This document shows positions 21,458 through 24,441 of a stretch of DNA of 24,441 nt, piece by piece. The notes below the pieces were generated by a model that was not told the DNA's origin, did not search any database, and saw only the letters and a list, made by a program, of their open reading frames with translations. Source of the stretch: Bugula neritina. Lineage: Eukaryota; Bryozoa; Gymnolaemata; Cheilostomatida; Bugulidae. The DNA is taken from positions 1 through 24,441 of the forward strand of contig CAXIUT010000081.1 of NCBI GenBank assembly GCA_964035545.1, in the 5' to 3' direction. Every line of letters starts with the position of its first letter. The first letter of the stretch is position 1. The position numbers were made by a program, and so were the translations under genes.

Positions 21458-22566
21458 ATGGAGGATAAAAACATCAATCCTAATCAAGTTGCAGCACAAA
21501 CTGCTCCTGTACAAGTTGTGCAATCCAACCAAAATATATCTGGGACATCTATACAGCCAATACAAAATCAAGCATAAGCTGATAAAATCACTTCCAGAAG
21601 ATCAAGAAAAGATGAATAAGGTAGAGATTATCTTTGCGGATGTGGTAAAAGATATCTCTCATATCTATCTCTCATATCCAGCTCTATACACTCATATCAA
21701 AACAAAACACGAAGGAATTCAACCCGAAGGCACCCCAAAGAACAGGCACATCAACCCAAATAGTCAAAAGAATTAAACACAAATTAGAGTAGTAAACCCT
21801 CAGAACGATATATTCCTTTTTCAGTGATCATGAGTTAACAGTGCTAAATATGTTGGGTTAGATCGGCAGAGGAGAGGTGACTCTTACTCATCGTATTAGA
21901 AAAGATTTTATGCCTAGAGATACATATGATACTTTTGTGTCATTGTTAAAACAACAAGAACTTAAATTAACTGATCAAGCTTCTTTGGATTTGGCGTTGA
22001 TTGTCTTTTTAGTCAATGTGGGGAGAACTGGTTAACGATAAAGTTTATTAGCAATTTATTATTTTTGCTAGATTGGCTAGAGCTTGTTTTCTTCTAGCAT
22101 GGATAAGAGGTTCACAGAGCAGTATTTTCAAAAAAAGATTAAGGTCCTTTTCAAATAAAAGATTTCAATATTAATTTTGTCAAATTCTTTCCAATCATCA
22201 GTGATTTCTTTATAAGATTTTTACATTCGGGAGATAAACACAAAAGATACAAAAGAAGCAAACCTATCTATGATGGAAGTTATAACCTATGATTTCTGTC
22301 GTTGGTTAATAACGAAAAAGTTAACAAACATCAGAGTGAGTATGAACAACAACATTGAAATTGATTTTAAGTTGCCAGTTTTCAAAACCTAAATCAACTC
22401 CTGGAAAGAACTAATCAATCAGAGATATGTATATATTTTATAATTAAGAAACGAGAAAGATGTGAAGTAGGAATCTGAGTAGTTGAGTGAGGGATAAGAG
22501 ATCGAGGTGGAGTAGTAATTGAAGTAGTTAGAGGAACATAGTCCGAATAGTTTGATGAAATTCTGA
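21458..22566 (+). CDS. C2H2 zinc-finger protein, frame interrupted by a 13-bp duplication and a 1-nt offset
   Basis: About 364 aa if two frame breaks are discounted. The Gln/Asn-rich head (NPNQVAAQTAPVQVVQSNQN) leads to one finger: DYLCGCGKRYLSYPALYTHI followed by KTKH, i.e. C60-x-C62-x12-H75-x4-H80, completed by GIQPEG. The finger is split by a perfect tandem 13-bp repeat (21653-21665 and 21666-21678); with one copy the frame continues exactly. A second +1 offset near 21733-21736 (CCCC run) leads into RTGTSTQIVKRIKHKLEEET, then a long helical part (DHELTVLNMLGEIGRGEVTL, CEIGESLFSSSMDKRFTEQY) and an acidic tail. No GT-AG intron fits either break. It may be an assembly error or a recently damaged gene. 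Confidence 0.62.
21653..21678. repeat. Perfect 13-bp tandem duplication
   Basis: The 13-mer TATCTCTCATATC occurs twice back to back. It falls between the second Cys and the first His of the zinc finger and shifts the frame by one. Deleting one copy gives the canonical C-x-C-x12-H-x4-H spacing. Confidence 0.95.
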
Positions 22567-22597
22567 TTGTCTGTTTGAGATATAAATAATATAGAAT

Positions 22598-23369
22598 ATG
22601 AATCACTCTATCAGCAGCACTGTAACTGGAAAGACTAAGATTAAAATAGTTTTTCTAGGTTGTCAGTCAGTAGGAAAATCATCGATCATTGAAAAATACA
22701 TTCGTAATCGTTTTGATTAAACATAAAATGTAGATCTCTCTTTACTCAGCCAACTGTCGGTATTGATTTTCTTGCTAAAAATATCACTCATAAAAGTAAA
22801 AAATTATCGACTTCAATTATGGGATACTGCTGGACAATAAAGATTTAGATCCTTAATTCCAAGTTATTTAAAAGATGCACATTGTGCGTTGGTAGTTTTC
22901 GATGTTACTTCTGGAACTAGTTTTAATTAGGCTGAATCTTGGGTTAATTTGTTCAATTAGAATAAAGGAGGGGATGGATTTGTCATCTTGGTTGGTAACA
23001 AAATTGATCTCTAGTATCGAGAAGTTAAAAATTAATAGGCTAAACTTAAAGCTTAAAATCTTAGGGTTCCATATTTTTAAATTTCAGCAAAAACAGGAGT
23101 AAACGTAGAAGACCTCTTCATGAGTTGTGTCGACCTTACTATGGATAGAAGCAATAATGCTCATATCTTGCAATAACAAAAGGATGTCATCAAAGAATAG
23201 GGCTCCAAAAGATGAAGAAGAAAAAGATAAATAAGCGAAATAGGCAGTTGACTAAACTGGAACCAAATTGACAGCTATAGGCAAATAGGGAGTAGAAGTG
23301 AATGAGAATGTGGTGTTAAAGAACCAGAAAATAGTAGGGAAGTCATCCAAGTCAAGACCATGCTGCTGA
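22598..23369 (+). CDS. Rab6-like small GTPase with CC prenylation tail
   Basis: About 249 aa after one 20-nt intron (22730-22749, GTAGATCTCTCTTTACTCAG) and correction of two +1 offsets. Motifs: P-loop GCQSVGKSS, switch I TVGIDFLAK, switch II [20 protein letters not shown], guanine motifs VGNKIDL and FEISAKTG. The Glu of GQER, FEISAK and VKNEEAK are UAR codons. IPSYLKDA and FLGxQSVGK are Rab6-type, i.e. Golgi/ER retrograde traffic in other eukaryotes. Offset 1 lies in a run of six A at 22798-22803; five A would give THKSKNYRLQLWDTAG. Offset 2 lies at GGG 23200-23202 and is needed to reach a long acidic tail ending in SRPCC, a geranylgeranylation motif. Without it the protein would stop with no Cys. 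Confidence 0.82.
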
Positions 23370-23428
23370 TTATGTATTTGGGTGGTTATCCCTTGCTTTG
23401 CTATTCCATTTATAGAAGATAATAAGCA

Positions 23429-24080
23429 ATGAAACAACCAATGGTTTATCCTGAAGACATTGAATGCATCGTTGAACCTCGTAATGGTCGAGGTGCTATC
23501 TTTATTAGCAACATTGAAGCAGCATCTAACCCTCACACTCTGACCAGTATATTTCTTCTCAAATAGAGCATGACATAGGAGCAGTGATTAGTGCAGTTAA
23601 AGGAAAAAATCTATCGACAACCATTGCTAAACATATCGAATATATGTATATTCCTGCTGTAGATCATGAATCTTTTGATCTTTCTAAATATTTTTAAACG
23701 GCTAATGAACTACTTTTTTAGGAAACTAGACGGACCAATGTCTTGGTGCATTGTATGGCAGGAGTATCAAGAAGTGCAACTTTAGTTATTGCTTTCTTAA
23801 TGAAAAGTAGGGAGTTGAGTTTCAATGAGGCTTTTAGATTGGTAAAAAGTAAAAGAAAAATTGTACTTTTCTTTTTATTTAGATCTGTCCAAATAGTTCT
23901 TTTTTGAAACAATTACAAGAATATGAAAACAAATTAACATCTAGCAACAAAAAAGGAATGGAACAGTCGACTTCTACAAGTTGGTTTTCGAAAGAACAAA
24001 GAAAACCTGTCAGTCAATATTCTCAATAGAAAAGACCTATTAGCCAATATAGCAGGCCTCAGGGAGTAGTAAAAAAGTGA
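23429..24080 (+). CDS. Dual-specificity protein phosphatase
   Basis: 203 aa with two 20-nt introns (23547-23566, 23863-23882). It has a DSP fold: [12 protein letters not shown] at the start, [20 protein letters not shown], then the active site [20 protein letters not shown] containing the HCxxGxSRS/T P-loop with the nucleophilic Cys and Arg. The catalytic Asp is expected in the PAVD segment. A helical segment with [15 protein letters not shown] and [15 protein letters not shown] completes the family pattern. The tail is basic and disordered with two QYS words ([19 protein letters not shown]). It should hydrolyse phospho-Tyr and/or phospho-Ser/Thr; the substrate is unknown (MAP kinases are common targets of this group). 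No frame problem, unlike its two upstream neighbours. 59 nt separate it from the Rab stop. Confidence 0.92.
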
Positions 24081-24366
24081 GAAAGAGTATGATATGATGT
24101 TGAAGAGTCAGATCAGTGAGATGATGAAAAAAATTGGATGTAAATGATCTTTTCCATTTATCTTGGTTTTTAAATATTATTGATAAAGATTTCGAATTTG
24201 TGCTTATTTCTATTATTACTAAAAGTGGCTCCCGAAATACAAAAGTACATTTTGTTTTTAGTTATGTTTTCATAATTTTTCTGAAACTATTAATGTCTAT
24301 TAATCTGGAACCATATTAATTATCATTCAATAATTTGTCATTTCGATATATTAATAATAATGTCAA
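24081..24366. other. Right subtelomere, 286 nt, no supported gene
   Basis: AT-rich sequence after the phosphatase stop. The plus strand has a long TGA-free stretch running to the telomere, but it has no stop of its own and no recognisable protein, so I treat it as 3' UTR plus subtelomere. The minus strand shows only short frames. Confidence 0.5.
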
Positions 24367-24441
24367 GGGGGTTGGGGTTGGGGTTGGGGTTGGGGTTGGG
24401 GTTGGGGTTGGGGTTGGGGTTGGGGTTGGGGTTGGGGTTGG
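24367..24441. repeat. Right telomere, G4T2 repeats
   Basis: GGGGTT units run to the last base, in the orientation expected at a right end; the first unit carries five G. With the left C4A2 array this makes the window telomere to telomere. Confidence 0.97.

Noticed and set aside
18566-23202. Euplotes-style programmed +1 frameshifting
   Set aside because: The sites lack the AAA-stop context; several lie in homopolymer runs, so insertion errors are the simpler explanation until reads are checked.
24134-24319. 61-residue plus frame near the right telomere
   Set aside because: Starts without ATG, is not closed by TGA under this code but runs into the telomere, and has no protein-like pattern.

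Overview
The window reads as one complete 24.4 kb macronuclear minichromosome of a ciliate. It opens with C4A2 telomeric repeats and closes with G4T2 repeats. Only TGA works as a stop. TAA and TAG occur throughout conserved reading frames and fall on nearly invariant glutamates: KPEN, APE and GGEL of a kinase, WDTAGQER and FEISAK of a Rab, QCRERW of a Myb repeat, and LEIxGTN and NYIETLR of CFAP20. UAR = Glu is the peritrich nuclear code (Vorticella/Carchesium/Campanella type). With the G4T2 telomere this points to an oligohymenophorean peritrich. All translations below use that code. Introns are tiny: 20 of the 22 I place with confidence are exactly 20 nt (GTA...TAG/CAG is typical), one is 21 nt and one is 22 nt.

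Layout. Left telomere 1-77. A divergent pair follows: an unknown gene on minus (154-1431) and CFAP58 on plus (1576-4170), then a small coiled-coil gene on plus (4202-4876). From 4903 to 20795 every gene lies on minus, head to tail, with gaps of mostly 30-160 nt: CaMK-like kinase, MORN protein, kinase-like pseudokinase, a large low-complexity protein, Sec1/Munc18, CFAP20, two-repeat Myb protein, MFS transporter, THOC3, a Cys-rich secreted/membrane protein, gamma-SNAP, a coiled-coil protein ending in a Gln-Pro tail, and a possible 46-residue protein. From 20827 to 24080 genes lie on plus: a coiled-coil/zinc-knuckle protein, a C2H2 protein, a Rab6-like GTPase and a dual-specificity phosphatase. 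A short AT-rich subtelomere and the right telomere follow.

Themes. CFAP58 and CFAP20 are motile-cilium components. Sec1, gamma-SNAP and the Rab belong to the SNARE membrane-fusion machinery. The kinase, pseudokinase and phosphatase are signalling proteins. THOC3 and Myb belong to gene expression. I see no operon logic; genes are simply packed tightly.

Most striking: (1) a 57-nt interstitial G4T2 tract at 19248-19304 lies in frame inside a minus-strand gene and would be translated as (Gln-Pro)9 just before its stop codon; (2) the UAR = Glu code can be proved from this window alone; (3) introns are almost uniformly 20 nt; (4) a cluster of one-base frame offsets and a perfect 13-bp tandem duplication interrupt otherwise clean genes towards the right end. 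These last are either assembly errors or gene decay.
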